A stretch of DNA of 43,560 nucleotides from Winogradskyella sp. (lineage in GTDB: Bacteria; Bacteroidota; Bacteroidia; Flavobacteriales; Flavobacteriaceae): contig JAOEWO010000020.1 in assembly GCA_028383925.1 (NCBI GenBank), positions 1 through 43,560 of the forward strand, written 5' to 3'. Under the pieces are notes generated by a model. The model was given only the letters and a program-made list of their open reading frames with translations. It searched no databases and had not been told where the DNA came from. Positions 42,271 through 43,560 of this stretch are shown here, piece by piece; position 1 is the first letter of the stretch, and each line of letters starts with the position of its first letter. Position numbers and translations under genes: made by a program.

Positions 42271-43560
42271 ATGAAAAAAAGACTTACATTTTGTAGCTTG
42301 TTTTTAATTTTTAGTTCTTTCGCTGTCTTAACATACAATGACTTTAGTACGCTAATCACCAAAACACTTCAAAATTATAGTACTAATAAATGGCCCGAAA
42401 AAGTTTACATTCAAACAGACAAATCTAACTACTTTACTACTGATACTATTTGGTTTTCGGCTTATTTAGTAAACGGTATCACACATTTAAAAAGCACAAA
42501 AAGCAAAGTGCTTTATACAGAGCTTATAAACGATACCGACAGTGTTATAAAAAAAAGACAACTGTATATTAATGCTATTAGTACACATGGTGATTTTAGC
42601 ATAGATAAAAACTTACAAGAAGGAAAGTACCGATTAAGAGCGTATACCAATTATATGCAAAATGAGAGTCCTGACTTTTTCTTTGAAAAGCAAATTTCTA
42701 TTTGGAATAAAGACAATGACAGAGGTTCGCCAAACACATTAGACCAAATAACAAAATCTAAAGAAGACTTCACCTTCAATAAACCAATTTTAAACTTCTA
42801 TCCTGAGGGTGGAGATTTAGTTGAAAACATAACGAGTAAAATAGCAGTTAAACTTGAAAATGAAGCTTACAAAACAACTCCTATTACTGTAAAAATTGAA
42901 GATGAAAAGGCAACAATGATTACAGAATTTAAAACCTTAAACTACGGATTAGGTCTTTTTTACTTAAAACCGCTTCCTTATAAAACCTATTATGCCAGCA
43001 TTGAATTAAATGGTAAACTATATAAATATCAAATCCCTAAAGCATTACCAATTGGTTATGGATTAAGCGTTAACCAAAAGGATAATTAACTTTTAGTTAA
43101 TATAGAATCTACAGAACCTCAAGGATTAAAAAACGCCTATCTTATTATTCATCAACGTGGTGACATTTTATATAGCAAGTTAGAAACGACAAATAAAAAA
43201 GCACACCTCATTAATTTATCTACACAAAATTTAAGAGATGGTGTTGCACACATTACAGTATTTAATAGCGATAAAAACCCTGTAGCTGAACGCTTGGTAT
43301 TTATTCAAAACCCTAAAAACGATATATATTAAATATTGAAGCAGATAAAACTAGTTTACTAAAAAAAGAAAAAATCACTTTAAAATTAAATATAGAAAAT
43401 GATGATGGGTATTGTATTCCTAGTACATTTTCGGTGAGTGTTAAACATCTAAATACCGCGGACAAAAATGATTATTCAGAAACTATAAAATCGTGGCTTT
43501 TGCTCAACTCAGACTTAAAAGGTGAAATTTTAGATGCAGGCTATTTTTTTGGAAACAAAG
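42271..43560 (+). pseudogene. Broken MG2-domain protein (alpha-2-macroglobulin-like N-terminus), cut by window edge
   Basis: The reading frame starts MKKRLTFCSLFLIFSSFAVL, a signal peptide, then KVYIQTDKSNYFTTDTIWFSAYL and GKYRLRAYTNYMQN, typical of Bacteroidota proteins with macroglobulin MG2-like domains, often followed by a TonB plug domain. The frame is stopped by TAA at 43087-43089 (codon 273). The same frame continues with family-like sequence (LLVNIESTEPQGLKNAYL) to a second TAA at 43330. One missing T near 43327-43331 then shifts the frame, and NIEADKTSLLKKEKITLKLN reads on from 43332 to the window end. Two lesions suggest a decaying gene, unless they are sequencing errors. 29 bp after the M1 gene. 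Confidence 0.75.

Overview
The window looks like a chromosomal segment of a marine-type Flavobacteriaceae bacterium (phylum Bacteroidota). The evidence is the low GC content, promoters with the Bacteroidota -7 element TAnnTTTG in place of the E. coli consensus, near-absence of Shine-Dalgarno sequences, two secreted proteins with type IX secretion (T9SS) C-terminal sorting domains, DUF4199, a flavobacterial CarB, and a FadN-type beta-oxidation operon. I see no tRNA, rRNA, CRISPR array, prophage or classical transposase. Most of the window is housekeeping DNA.

Layout. 1-3.0 kb (minus): carB, cut by the left edge, and rpmH. 3.2-7.3 kb: a membrane TPR-like protein, a lytic transglycosylase, an alpha/beta hydrolase, a small GNAT-like protein and the tRNA methylthiotransferase MtaB. 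7.4-11.4 kb: a peptide-type ABC substrate-binding lipoprotein, then (minus) a PD40 beta-propeller protein, a GlmU-like protein and ribosomal protein L31 type B. 11.6-16.7 kb (plus): DUF4199 protein, GT2 glycosyltransferase, phosphohexomutase and an MsbA-like ABC exporter. 17.0-18.6 kb: an ECF sigma factor, a putative anti-sigma protein and a Spy/CnrX-like periplasmic protein. 18.7-24.0 kb: a Ycf48-like lipoprotein, an RsmB/NOP rRNA methyltransferase and two tandem secreted endonuclease I paralogues. 24.3-28.0 kb: full-length purL. 28.1-36.5 kb: a fatty-acid catabolism block (acyl-CoA synthetase, MarR regulator, fadN, fadA, fadE). 36.7-43.6 kb: envelope or secreted proteins (propeller-SnoaL fusion, DUF6265-CBM9 fusion, M28 and M1 peptidases) and a broken MG2-domain gene running off the right edge.

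The most unusual region is 32.84-34.72 kb. A four-helix-bundle protein of the 23S rRNA intervening-sequence (IVP) family sits between fadN and fadA. It is flanked by a 12-bp perfect inverted repeat (extendable to about 25 bp with gaps), which in the mRNA would fold into a stem enclosing the ORF, as in rRNA intervening sequences. The octamer TTAATACT or its complement occurs ten times at the fadN/IVP, IVP/fadA and fadA/fadE junctions. The fadA-fadE gap holds an ORF-less relative of the same repeat unit with its own long hairpin. I read this as an IVP cassette plus a 'solo' derivative placed in an operon mRNA; a purely regulatory role for the repeats is the main alternative.

Other points worth attention: a nonsense codon plus a 1-base frameshift in the last gene; GTCGACAAA-type repeats around the sigma/anti-sigma genes; two unusual domain fusions; an M28 peptidase whose usual first zinc-ligand His is Asp; and a REP-like GC-richer hairpin after the M28 gene.
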